DNA of 64,000 bases, from contig JALWTD010000012.1 in NCBI GenBank assembly GCA_027082925.1, positions 1 through 64,000 of the forward strand, read 5' to 3'. The translations under genes were made by a program, and so were the position numbers. The notes under the pieces were generated by a model. It searched no databases and was not told where the DNA came from. It worked only from the letters and a program-made list of their open reading frames with translations. Shown piece by piece: positions 10,324-19,307 of the stretch (positions within the stretch are counted from its first letter, which is position 1; each line of letters opens with the position of its first letter). This DNA is from Flavobacteriaceae bacterium. GTDB lineage: Bacteria > Bacteroidota > Bacteroidia > Flavobacteriales > Flavobacteriaceae.

Positions 10324-10683
10324 ATGGAACCAATAAATATTTCAAAAAAATTTAGCCTGTTTAAAGATTATTGGACTCCTAAAAAAATAGGAGAGCTCAA
10401 CGGACAGCAGATTTTATTAGCGAAATTAAAAGGCGATTTTATATGGCACACACACGAAAATGAAGATGAGCTTTTTATGGTTATTAAAGGCTGTTTAACA
10501 ATTTATTTTAGAGATAAAACAGTAGAAATACATAAAGGAGAAATGTGTATAATCCCTAAAGGAACAGAGCACAAACCTTTTGCCAAAGAAGAAGTTCAAG
10601 TACTTTTATTTGAACCCTTAAGCATAAAACACACCGGAAATATTACAAGCAACGTAACGGTAAAAACATTTCAAGAAATATAA
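10324..10683 (+). CDS. Cupin domain-containing protein
   Basis: FIWHTHENEDELFMVIKGCLTI...GEMCIIPKGTEHKP. ORF track starts at TTG 10309; ATG 10324 preferred. Confidence 0.9.
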   Translation: MEPINISKKFSLFKDYWTPKKIGELNGQQILLAKLKGDFIWHTHENEDELFMVIKGCLTIYFRDKTVEIHKGEMCIIPKGTEHKPFAKEEVQVLLFEPLSIKHTGNITSNVTVKTFQEI

Positions 10684-10685
10684 AA

Positions 10686-11357
10686 ATGGGAAAACTTTTT
10701 TTAGTTCCAACACCTATTGGAAATTTAGAAGATATTACGCTTAGAGCCATAAAAATACTTAAAGAAGCAGATTTAATTTTGGCAGAAGATACTAGAACAA
10801 GCGGGAAACTTCTTAAACATTTTGAAATAATAACCCCTATGCAAAGCCATCATATGCACAACGAGCATAAAATGGTTGATAAAGTAGTGCAACGCATTAA
10901 AAATGGCGAACACATAGCACTTATTTCAGATGCAGGAACTCCGGCAATTTCAGATCCCGGATTTTTACTTAGCAGAGCTTGCGTTGAAAATAATATTGAA
11001 ATAGAATGCTTACCAGGTGCAACAGCCTTTGTACCGGCATTAGTAAACAGCGGGTTACCAAACGATAAATTTGTATTCGAAGGATTTTTACCGGTAAAAA
11101 AAGGAAGGCAAACACGATTAACTTTTTTAGCAGAAGAAACACGAACTATGATTTTTTACGAATCTCCTCATAAACTTCTTAAAACACTCACTCATTTTTC
11201 TAAATATTTTGGAAAAGACAGGCAAGTATCTGTTTCTAGAGAGCTCACAAAACTTTATGAAGAAACTATTAGAGGAACATTGAGTTCGGTTATAAATCAC
11301 TTTGAACAAAAAGCACCTAAAGGAGAGTTTGTTATTGTAGTTTCAGGCAAAAAATAA
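10686..11357 (+). CDS. rsmI: 16S rRNA (cytidine(1402)-2'-O)-methyltransferase
   Basis: LFLVPTPIGNLEDITLRAIKILKEADLILAEDTRTSGKLLKHF...LISDAGTPAISDPGF. Confidence 0.97.
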   Translation: MGKLFLVPTPIGNLEDITLRAIKILKEADLILAEDTRTSGKLLKHFEIITPMQSHHMHNEHKMVDKVVQRIKNGEHIALISDAGTPAISDPGFLLSRACVENNIEIECLPGATAFVPALVNSGLPNDKFVFEGFLPVKKGRQTRLTFLAEETRTMIFYESPHKLLKTLTHFSKYFGKDRQVSVSRELTKLYEETIRGTLSSVINHFEQKAPKGEFVIVVSGKK

Positions 11358-11378
11358 CGGTATTTAAAGTATAAGTAA

Positions 11379-12830
11379 GTGAAAGATTTAGTTGATAAAA
11401 TAGCGGCTTTAGAAAAAATATCTAAGCAATTAGAACCTTCTGTTAAAGACAGAAATGATTTAAATAGAGAGGCTCAAATGTTTGCCAATTCCTTTTTAGA
11501 AAATCTAGAATCCTATTCGGCATACAATAGCCAACCTCCTAAATTTGAAACACTTTCTTTACAAAAAATGCCCAAAACATTTTCAGAACTATTGGTTGCG
11601 TTCAATTCTGAAGTGGTTTTAAAAGGAATTAAACCCGCATCAGGAAAACACTTGGGATATGTACCAGGAGGTGGAATTTACACCGCAGCAATAGCCGACT
11701 TTTTAGCAGGTGTTACCAATGAGTATGCCGGAATGTACTATGCTTCACCGGGAGCAGTTACCATAGAAAATGAGTTGCTAAACTGGATGAAAGATATTTT
11801 TGGGTTTCCAAGTTCAGCTGTTGGAAATCTTACTTCAGGAGGATCCATTGCAAATTTAATAGCATTAACAGCAGCAAGAGATAAGTACAAAATAAAAAAT
11901 GAGAAAATAACTAAAAGTGTTATTTACGTAAGTCCTCAAGTGCACCATTGCATTCACAAAGCACTTCGAATAATAGGATTGGAAGATATACAAATTAGAT
12001 TTTTAGAACTTGATGAAAATTACAAGATAATTACAAGTAATTTGATAAAATATATAGAAAAAGATGTACTTAATAATCTTAATCCGTTTATGGTTATCGC
12101 TTCAGCAGGAACTACCGATACGGGAGCTGTAGACCCTTTGCTTGAGATCGGGAACATTGCTAAACAACACAATTTATGGTATCATGTAGATGGTGCTTAT
12201 GGAGGTTTTTTTATGTTGTTAGCGCAGAAAAAGCACCTTTTTAAAGGAATTCATATGGCCGATTCTTTAGTGGTTGACCCTCATAAAGGGTTGTTTTTAC
12301 CTTACGGTTTAGGTGCAGTATTGGTTAAAGATAAAGAAGCGGTTTTTCATTCTCATCACTATACTGCAAATTATATGCAAGATGCGAAAGGCGATTTACA
12401 AATTAATCCTTCTGATGTGTCTCCTGAACTTACAAAACATTTTAGAGGTTTGCGTTTATGGTTGCCATTACAGCTACACGGATTAAAACCTTTTATTGCT
12501 TCTTTAGAAGAAAAAATCCTTTTAACAACGTATTTTAGAAATAATTTAAAGCAATTAGGCTTTGCTTTAGGCCCTGAACCAGACTTAACGGTCAGTTATT
12601 TTTGGTATCCTTCTAAAAAAGTAAATCAGAATGAATTTAATCAAAAGCTATTGGCATTTATTCATGCACATGGCGATGTGTTTTTAAGCTCAACTAAGAT
12701 AAACGATAGGTTTGTAATTAGAATGGCAATACTTTCTGTTAGAACAAAAAAGAAAACTATTGATAGTGCCGTTGAAATGATTGCGTTTTGTTTGAAACAA
12801 ACAAACGAGTACTTCTCTACTTTATCATAA
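11379..12830 (+). CDS. Group II pyridoxal-phosphate-dependent decarboxylase (aromatic-L-amino-acid decarboxylase-like)
   Basis: GTG start; YHVDGAYGGFF and DSLVVDPHKGLFLPYGLGAVLVKD PLP-lysine motif. Confidence 0.92.
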   Translation: MKDLVDKIAALEKISKQLEPSVKDRNDLNREAQMFANSFLENLESYSAYNSQPPKFETLSLQKMPKTFSELLVAFNSEVVLKGIKPASGKHLGYVPGGGIYTAAIADFLAGVTNEYAGMYYASPGAVTIENELLNWMKDIFGFPSSAVGNLTSGGSIANLIALTAARDKYKIKNEKITKSVIYVSPQVHHCIHKALRIIGLEDIQIRFLELDENYKIITSNLIKYIEKDVLNNLNPFMVIASAGTTDTGAVDPLLEIGNIAKQHNLWYHVDGAYGGFFMLLAQKKHLFKGIHMADSLVVDPHKGLFLPYGLGAVLVKDKEAVFHSHHYTANYMQDAKGDLQINPSDVSPELTKHFRGLRLWLPLQLHGLKPFIASLEEKILLTTYFRNNLKQLGFALGPEPDLTVSYFWYPSKKVNQNEFNQKLLAFIHAHGDVFLSSTKINDRFVIRMAILSVRTKKKTIDSAVEMIAFCLKQTNEYFSTLS

Positions 12831-12837
12831 GCGTACT

Positions 12838-13743
12838 ATGGGAAAACAAAAAGCCGCCACATTTCACCCTAAGAACGTACATCGTTCTAGGTATAATTTA
12901 GCTGAATTAATAAAAGTTTATCCTCAATTAAAATCGTTTGTATTTGTAAACAAATATGATGTAGAAACGGTAGATTTTTCAAATCCAAACGCAGTAAAAG
13001 CGTTAAATACAGCATTGCTATTTAAGTTTTACAATATTAAATTTTGGGATTTTCCTGACACAAACCTATGTCCTCCAATTCCGGGAAGAGTAGACTATAT
13101 TCATTATTTAGCAGATTTATTAAAGGAATCTAATCTAACTAAAAACGCAAGTATTTTAGATATAGGAACCGGAGCTAGTTGTATTTATCCTATTTTAGGA
13201 AATAGTGTATATCAGTGGCAATTTGTAGCTTCAGATAGTTCTAAAAAATCATTAAATACGGCACGTGTAATTTTAAAAGAAAATAATATTGATAAAGAGA
13301 TTGTACTTAGACTTCAGCCAAATACCAATCATATTTTTAAAGGGATTTTAACCGCCAAAGATAAATTTTCGGCAACAATGTGTAATCCGCCATTTTACAA
13401 ATCAGAAGAAGAGGCTTTTTTAGCAACTTCAAAAAAATTAAAAGGCTTGGGGATTACTTCAAATAAAGAAAGAAACTTTGGAGGAACTCATCAAGAGTTG
13501 TGTTATAAAGGAGGTGAAAAAGCATTTATACACACGTATTTATATGAGAGTTCTCTGTTTAAAAATCAATGTTTTTGGTTTACAACACTGGTCTCTAAAA
13601 AAGAAAATTTAAAAGGTATATATACCTCTTTAAAAAAATTAAAAGCTACTGAAATTAAAACGATACAAATGAGTCAAGGCAATAAAATTACACGTATTGT
13701 TGCTTGGACGTTTTTAAGTAAAGAGGCTCAAAAAGAGTGGTAA
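12838..13743 (+). CDS. rlmF: 23S rRNA (adenine(1618)-N(6))-methyltransferase
   Basis: FHPKNVHRSRYNLAELIKVYPQLKSFV...FPDTNLCPPIPGRVDYIHYLADLL...MCNPPFYKS (NPPF motif). Confidence 0.95.
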   Translation: MGKQKAATFHPKNVHRSRYNLAELIKVYPQLKSFVFVNKYDVETVDFSNPNAVKALNTALLFKFYNIKFWDFPDTNLCPPIPGRVDYIHYLADLLKESNLTKNASILDIGTGASCIYPILGNSVYQWQFVASDSSKKSLNTARVILKENNIDKEIVLRLQPNTNHIFKGILTAKDKFSATMCNPPFYKSEEEAFLATSKKLKGLGITSNKERNFGGTHQELCYKGGEKAFIHTYLYESSLFKNQCFWFTTLVSKKENLKGIYTSLKKLKATEIKTIQMSQGNKITRIVAWTFLSKEAQKEW

Positions 13744-13762
13744 CTTTAAGTGTAGTAATTGA

Positions 13763-14998
13763 TTAATACCAACGTTTCTTTTTTTTCTTAGAAGCTTCAG
13801 ATTTTCGCCCCTTTCGATGTTTACTTCCCTTCTTTTTATGCACTTCAGGAGTTGCTTTAGGATCTAAGGGATAAGGATGATTTTCTTTTATAAATAACGG
13901 TACATTTATTAATTTTTGAATGGCAATGATGTATTGTTTTTCATCAGCAGCACAAAAAGAGTGCGAAACACCTGTTTTTTGAGCTCTTCCGGTTCTTCCT
14001 ATTCGGTGTACATAAGTTTCAGGTGTACGCGGAATATCAAAATTAATTACGGCATCTAACGAATGAATATCAATACCTCTTGCTGCTACATCGGTTGCAA
14101 TAAGTATGTTTACATCGTTATTTTTAAACTTTAAAAGTGCTTCTTGCCGAGCGTTTTGTGTTTTATCTCCGTGTATGGTAGCTACGCTATAATTATTTTT
14201 TAGAAGTGTTTGTTCTAATTTATCAACACCGTATTTGGTACGTCTAAAAATAAGAATACTCCCTTTTATGGTGTTTCTAAGTAAATGTAAACACAGTGCT
14301 ATTTTTTTGGGCTTAGGAGTGTAATATAAAATTTGATGTACATTTTTTGTAATAATAGTAGCAGGTGTAATTTCTATTTTTTCAGGATTTTTTAGCAATG
14401 TGTTTGCAAGTTGAGTAACCTTGTAAGGCATTGTTGCCGAAAATAAAAGTTGTTGCTTTTGTTCTGGACATAACCGATTAATTTTTTTCACATCATCTAT
14501 AAACCCCATATCAAGCATTAAATCCGCTTCATCTAGAACCAAAATTTCTACAGTATCTAAGTTTACAATTTGCTGTTTGTGTAAATCCAGTAATCTTCCC
14601 GGTGTGGCAATTAAAATATCAACACCTTTTTCAAGTTTTTCTTTTTGAGGTTCAATAGACATTCCTCCGTAAACGGCAGCGATTCTTAGGTTTGTATATT
14701 TTCCGTAGGCTTCAAAATTTTCAAAAATTTGCAGGGCGAGTTCTCTTGTGGGGCTAATAATTAAAGCACGTATTTTTTTTGCTCTTTTTTTTGAGTTTTG
14801 TTTGTCAAAAAGTAGCTGTAAAATAGGAAGTGCAAAAGCAGCTGTTTTCCCAGTTCCTGTTTGTGCAGAAACAATGATGTCTTTTTTAGATAAAACGAAA
14901 GGAATTACCTGTATTTGAACTTTGGTAGGCTCTAAATAATTTTGTTCGAAGACCGCTTTTAAAATAGGTTTGTTTAATTGTAAGTTTTGAAAAGACAT
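13763..14998 (-). CDS. DEAD/DEAH box RNA helicase (RhlE-like)
   Basis: AQTGTGKTAAFALPIL, PTRELALQ, VLDEADLMLDMGF, SATMP, HRIGRTGRA; basic C-tail. Confidence 0.95.
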   Translation of the reverse strand: MSFQNLQLNKPILKAVFEQNYLEPTKVQIQVIPFVLSKKDIIVSAQTGTGKTAAFALPILQLLFDKQNSKKRAKKIRALIISPTRELALQIFENFEAYGKYTNLRIAAVYGGMSIEPQKEKLEKGVDILIATPGRLLDLHKQQIVNLDTVEILVLDEADLMLDMGFIDDVKKINRLCPEQKQQLLFSATMPYKVTQLANTLLKNPEKIEITPATIITKNVHQILYYTPKPKKIALCLHLLRNTIKGSILIFRRTKYGVDKLEQTLLKNNYSVATIHGDKTQNARQEALLKFKNNDVNILIATDVAARGIDIHSLDAVINFDIPRTPETYVHRIGRTGRAQKTGVSHSFCAADEKQYIIAIQKLINVPLFIKENHPYPLDPKATPEVHKKKGSKHRKGRKSEASKKKKKRWY

Positions 14999-15055
14999 GC
15001 AAGGTTATTTGGTGCAAAATTTTGGTAAAGGTACGTTTATTTACAACGAAATGTA

Positions 15056-15286
15056 CTAATGTTCTTTTTGAATGGTTGTAATGTATAGTTTTTCAACTTT
15101 TTCTCTGGCCCAAGGAGTTCTTCTTAAAAATTTTAAACAAGACTTTATAGAAGGATTGCTATTGAAACAGTTTATTTTAATTTTTAATCCGAGAGTTTCC
15201 CAACCGTATATTGAGACTAAGTATTGTAAAATTTCGGCTAATTTAACACCGTGCAAAGGATTGTTGGGTTGTGTATTGTTGTGCAT
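15056..15286 (-). CDS. VF530 (DUF2132) family DNA-binding protein
   Basis: [61 protein letters not shown]. Confidence 0.9.
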   Translation of the reverse strand: MHNNTQPNNPLHGVKLAEILQYLVSIYGWETLGLKIKINCFNSNPSIKSCLKFLRRTPWAREKVEKLYITTIQKEH

Positions 15287-15295
15287 ATATTACAA

Positions 15296-15820
15296 TTAAC
15301 TTTTAGCTAAGCTATTTTTAATAGTATCAACCATTTGTTTAAATTCTTCTACGTCGTATAAACGAGAGAGAAAAATAATTTTGCCGTTTTTATCTAACAC
15401 AATATTTCTGGTAACTCCTGCATTTGGCAATGTAAATTTTTCAAACAGAGAACCGTCGGTATCTATTGTAAACGGGTAACTTACATTCATTTGAGCTATA
15501 AATCGTTTTACTTTCTCAACGTCTTCTTTTAAATCAATTCCAATTAGAATAAAGTTATCATTTTTAAATTGTTGCCAAACTTCTTTTTCTAAATGAGGCA
15601 TTTCTTTTCTACAAACGCTACACCATGAGGCTGTAAACTGTAGTACAACAATTTTTCCTTTTAAACTTTTATTAGAAACAGGTGTTCCGTCTAGTAATTT
15701 AAAGTTAAAACTAGGAACTTGATCGCCAACAGAGACTCTATATCCTCTGTCTTGCTTATGCTGAGCAAAAGTAGCGTTAGTAAGAAATAAAATAAAACAG
15801 CTAAATAGTAGATTTTTCAT
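15296..15820 (-). CDS. TlpA-like thioredoxin-fold disulfide reductase
   Basis: Signal peptide; VLQFTASWCSVCRKEMPHLE (CxxC). Confidence 0.92.
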   Translation of the reverse strand: MKNLLFSCFILFLTNATFAQHKQDRGYRVSVGDQVPSFNFKLLDGTPVSNKSLKGKIVVLQFTASWCSVCRKEMPHLEKEVWQQFKNDNFILIGIDLKEDVEKVKRFIAQMNVSYPFTIDTDGSLFEKFTLPNAGVTRNIVLDKNGKIIFLSRLYDVEEFKQMVDTIKNSLAKS

Positions 15821-15832
15821 TTTTTGTATTTT

Positions 15833-16525
15833 TTATTTTAAAGCAAAAGTTACTGCGCTTTCTGCATGAATTTTTGTTGTATCAAAAATAGGAATATTTA
15901 CATCAGATTTTTTAATAAGCAAAGGAATTTCGGTACAACCTAAAATAACACCTTGAGCACCTCTTTTAAAACCGTTGGCAATAATTTGCAGGTATATTTC
16001 TCTGGAAGTAGAATTTATAATACCGTGAACCAATTCGTTATATATAATTTGATGTACAGTTTCTCTTTCTTTTTCTGAAGGAATTATTGTAGTTATATTA
16101 AATTTTTCAAGCAGTATTTTTTTAAAAAAGTCCTTTTCCATGGTAAACTTTGTGCCTAAGAGAAGTACGTTATCAATATTTTGTTTTTTGATTTCTTCTC
16201 CGGTAGCTTCTGCTATATGTAAAAAAGGAACGGTAGTGTTTTTAACAATATCGTCACTACATAAGTGCATAGTATTTGTACAGAGTACTATTACTTCGGC
16301 ATTTGCATTTTCTAAGTTTTTAGCGCAGTTTACCATTACCTTAGAGAGAGCATCCCAATCATTGGCGTGTTGAAGTTTTTCAATTTCAGCAAAATCAACG
16401 GACTCCATAACGCATGCTGCAGAATGGAATCTGCCTAGCAAGCTTTTCACTTTTAGGTTAATTAATTGATAGTACACTTGAGAAGATTCCCAACTCATAC
16501 CTCCAATAAGTCCAATTTTTTTCAT
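15833..16525 (-). CDS. Aspartate/glutamate racemase family protein
   Basis: MKKIGLIGGMSWESSQVYYQLIN; catalytic Cys motifs VLCTNTMH and ILGCTEIPLL. Confidence 0.93.
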   Translation of the reverse strand: MKKIGLIGGMSWESSQVYYQLINLKVKSLLGRFHSAACVMESVDFAEIEKLQHANDWDALSKVMVNCAKNLENANAEVIVLCTNTMHLCSDDIVKNTTVPFLHIAEATGEEIKKQNIDNVLLLGTKFTMEKDFFKKILLEKFNITTIIPSEKERETVHQIIYNELVHGIINSTSREIYLQIIANGFKRGAQGVILGCTEIPLLIKKSDVNIPIFDTTKIHAESAVTFALK

Positions 16526-16597
16526 AAAAATAAAATTGATTTAGATTGTATGCCAATTTAAGAAATAAAACAGCAACAGCCCGAATAGTTTAAATAA

Positions 16598-16629
16598 AAA
16601 AGGGTTTCGTAACGCTACGAAACCCTTTT
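16598..16629 (-). terminator. Rho-independent terminator downstream of flotillin gene
   Basis: Perfect 14-bp stem AAAAGGGTTTCGTA / TACGAAACCCTTTT, 4-nt loop ACGC; T-rich tract on minus strand. Confidence 0.88.
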
Positions 16630-16653
16630 AAATAAAAAACATAAAAAATAAGG

Positions 16654-18096
16654 CTATTTGTTGTTGCTAGGATTTTCTTTTTCTTGAGTTTCAGTAGTTA
16701 TTTTTGCATTTTCATCATTAGTTTCAACCGTATCGCCTTTTAAATAGTTTGGCAGTTGCATTCCTGCCATATTAAACATTTCTTGTAGTGGAGGAACTGC
16801 TTTATACATTCCGGAAATAAAATTGGAAGTAGCTGTTTTGCCATCTTTACCCCCACCGTTTTCCCAAACAGTAACTTTATCTATTTTAATATTTTTAATA
16901 GCTTCAGCTTGTGTTTTAACCAATTCTGGTAGTTTATCGGCAACTAAAAGAAGAACAGCATCTTTTGCATTATCTCCGGCTGCTTTTACAATTTGGTCTA
17001 ACCCTTGAGCTTGTTTGGTTAAAATTTCGTACATCCCTTTTGCTTCCGCTTGTTTTTTCATAAAAATAGCATCGGCCTCTCCTTTTGCAATACGTCTAAT
17101 TTGTTCTGCTTCTGCTTCAGCATCTATTTCAACTTTTCGTTTACTTATTTCTGCCGGAACAATAATGTCAGCTCCTTGTTCTGCTTCTTTTCTTTTTGCT
17201 CTAGCATCTTCAGCTATTCTTTCGGCAGCGTAAGCCTCTTCTAGCGCTTTTGCAGCTTGTACTTTTTCTGAAGCAATTGCTATTTTTTCAGCCTCTGCTT
17301 CACGAGATCTTCTTTCGGCATCAGAGTTTGCAATTTGAATTTTGGCTGTATTTTCTCCTTCTACAGCATGAGCATTTGCAGCGGCTACTTGTATACGTTG
17401 ATCTTGTACAGCTTGTGCTTGACCAATAGCTCCATCTCTGTCTTTTTGAGCTACTGAAATTTTAGCATCGTTAATAGCTTTTGCAGCAGCTTCTTTACCT
17501 AAAGCTTCAATGTAACCAGACTCATCGTGAATGTCGGTAATGTTTACGTTAATTAGCTTTAAACCTACTTTCTTAAGCTCAGCTTCTACACTATGGGTAA
17601 TGTGTGATAAAAATTTATCTCTATCAGAATTTATTTCTTCAATATCCATAGAAGCTACAACTAAACGTAATTGCCCAAAAATAATTTCTTGAGCTAAGTC
17701 TTGTACAGCATCCAAGTTTAATCCAAGTAAACGTTCTGCAGCATTTTGCATAACGCTTGGTTCTGTAGAAATACCAATGGTAAATCTAGAAGGTACATTT
17801 ACTCTAATATTTTGTTTACTTAAAGCATTGGTTAAATTTACTTCAATAGACATAGGAGTTAAGTCAAGAAATGCATAGTCTTGAAACACCGGAAATATAA
17901 ATGCAGCACCACCATGGATACATTTTGCCGATTTACCACCTCCAGTTTTTCCGTACACAACTAAAATCTTATCAGACGGACAACGTTTGTATCTTTTTAA
18001 GATAGAAAACAATAAAATAACGACGATAAATACAACGGCACTAATTAAGGTCACACCAGATGGACCAAATTTTAAAGGTATTAATAATAAATTCAT
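16654..18096 (-). CDS. Flotillin-like SPFH domain protein
   Basis: N-terminal TM, SPFH domain and long Ala/Glu-rich coiled coil (EAEAEKIAIASEKVQAAKALEEAYAAERIAEDARAKRKEAEQ). Confidence 0.93.
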   Translation of the reverse strand: MNLLLIPLKFGPSGVTLISAVVFIVVILLFSILKRYKRCPSDKILVVYGKTGGGKSAKCIHGGAAFIFPVFQDYAFLDLTPMSIEVNLTNALSKQNIRVNVPSRFTIGISTEPSVMQNAAERLLGLNLDAVQDLAQEIIFGQLRLVVASMDIEEINSDRDKFLSHITHSVEAELKKVGLKLINVNITDIHDESGYIEALGKEAAAKAINDAKISVAQKDRDGAIGQAQAVQDQRIQVAAANAHAVEGENTAKIQIANSDAERRSREAEAEKIAIASEKVQAAKALEEAYAAERIAEDARAKRKEAEQGADIIVPAEISKRKVEIDAEAEAEQIRRIAKGEADAIFMKKQAEAKGMYEILTKQAQGLDQIVKAAGDNAKDAVLLLVADKLPELVKTQAEAIKNIKIDKVTVWENGGGKDGKTATSNFISGMYKAVPPLQEMFNMAGMQLPNYLKGDTVETNDENAKITTETQEKENPSNNK

Positions 18097-18102
18097 AGGT
18101 TT

Positions 18103-18684
18103 TTATTTAGTTAATTTTTCAACAAGTAATAATTCGGCACTAATAATTTCAATAACTTTTACCACAGTGCCGGTTTTTAAATCTTCACTATTATCGGTTA
18201 AAGCTTCTAGCTCTCTTAAATTGCCTTGTACTTTAATTTGTACTTTACCCATTTTTGAACGGTTAGCACCAATAGGTAAATAAACTTCGCCAATTTTACC
18301 AACGGCATTGTTAATTTTTAGTGTTCCAGATTCGGCAAGTTTGTAAACCCAGTAAAATAGGAATGATATAACTACCATCATAAGCAATCCTGCAATGGTT
18401 GAAATAACAATGGTAGTAGGTACAGAAAGGTCACTGTTTAAACAGGTAATACCGGTCCACCCAAAAATAGTAAAAAAAGCAACTACATTTTTAAACGTAA
18501 AGAATTGAAATCCAACACCACCATCGTCGGCTTCAAAATCAGTTCCATCAGCTTCCATATCAGAGTCAACGTCTCCGCCTATAAACGTTAGGATAAAAAT
18601 GATTATAAAAATGGTAGAACTTATTAAGGCAATTATCCAGAAAGTTTGCTCAATAGACGACATTTCGTCAAAAAAAGTTTTCAT
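18103..18684 (-). CDS. NfeD/YuaF-like membrane protein with OB-fold C-terminus
   Basis: Multi-TM N-terminus, C-terminal beta-rich VGKIGEVYLPIGANRSKMGKVQIKVQG...GTVVKVIEIISAELLLVEKL; 6 bp upstream of flotillin gene. Confidence 0.82.
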   Translation of the reverse strand: MKTFFDEMSSIEQTFWIIALISSTIFIIIFILTFIGGDVDSDMEADGTDFEADDGGVGFQFFTFKNVVAFFTIFGWTGITCLNSDLSVPTTIVISTIAGLLMMVVISFLFYWVYKLAESGTLKINNAVGKIGEVYLPIGANRSKMGKVQIKVQGNLRELEALTDNSEDLKTGTVVKVIEIISAELLLVEKLTK

Positions 18685-18857
18685 AAGAGTACAATTTTAG
18701 AGGTAATCGAATATACAGAATTTTAAAAATAAAACCTTTCTTTTAAAGGAGTTATTTTTACACTGTTATTTATTGGTAAGAATAATGTAAGAAATGTTAC
18801 TATTTTAAGACATAAAAATCATATAAATTTGCAATTGCATAAAAAAAATAGAAAATT

Positions 18858-19277
18858 ATGATTAATAAAATAGAAGTAAATTGGAAAGGGCAAATGCTTT
18901 TTGAATCGGTTGCTCCGGAAGGAAGTGTTATGATTGATGCGGATGAAAAAGTGGGCGGACAAGGAAAAGGCCTTAGACCCAAAGCAATGATGCTAACAGC
19001 TTTAGCAGGATGTACAGCAATGGATGTAGCCTCATTGTTAAAAAAAATGCGTGCAGAAGTAGATGATTTTAAAGTTGAGGTTGAGGCAAATTTAACAGAT
19101 GAGCATCCTAAATATTATGATAAGGTAAAAGTAACCTATCATTTTTTTGGTAGTGATTTCAAAAAAGATAAAATAGAAAAATCGGTTAATTTATCGGTTG
19201 AAAGATATTGTGGAGTTATGGAAATGTTTCGTAAATTTTCTGAAGTTACTACCGAAATTAAATACACCGAACAATAA
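18858..19277 (+). CDS. OsmC family protein
   Basis: GKGLRPKAMMLTALAGCTAMDVASLLKKMR...VERYCGVMEMFRK. Confidence 0.92.
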   Translation: MINKIEVNWKGQMLFESVAPEGSVMIDADEKVGGQGKGLRPKAMMLTALAGCTAMDVASLLKKMRAEVDDFKVEVEANLTDEHPKYYDKVKVTYHFFGSDFKKDKIEKSVNLSVERYCGVMEMFRKFSEVTTEIKYTEQ

Positions 19278-19307
19278 AATTGATTATTTTTGAGGAAAAA
19301 TATAGCT

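Noticed and set aside
15072-15299. 75-aa plus-strand ORF
   Set aside because: Antisense to the VF530-family gene, which has clear family motifs.
17015-17244. Two overlapping plus-strand ORFs of 72 and 64 aa
   Set aside because: Antisense to the Ala/Glu-rich coiled coil of the flotillin gene; they appear because that repetitive coding region lacks stops in the opposite frames.
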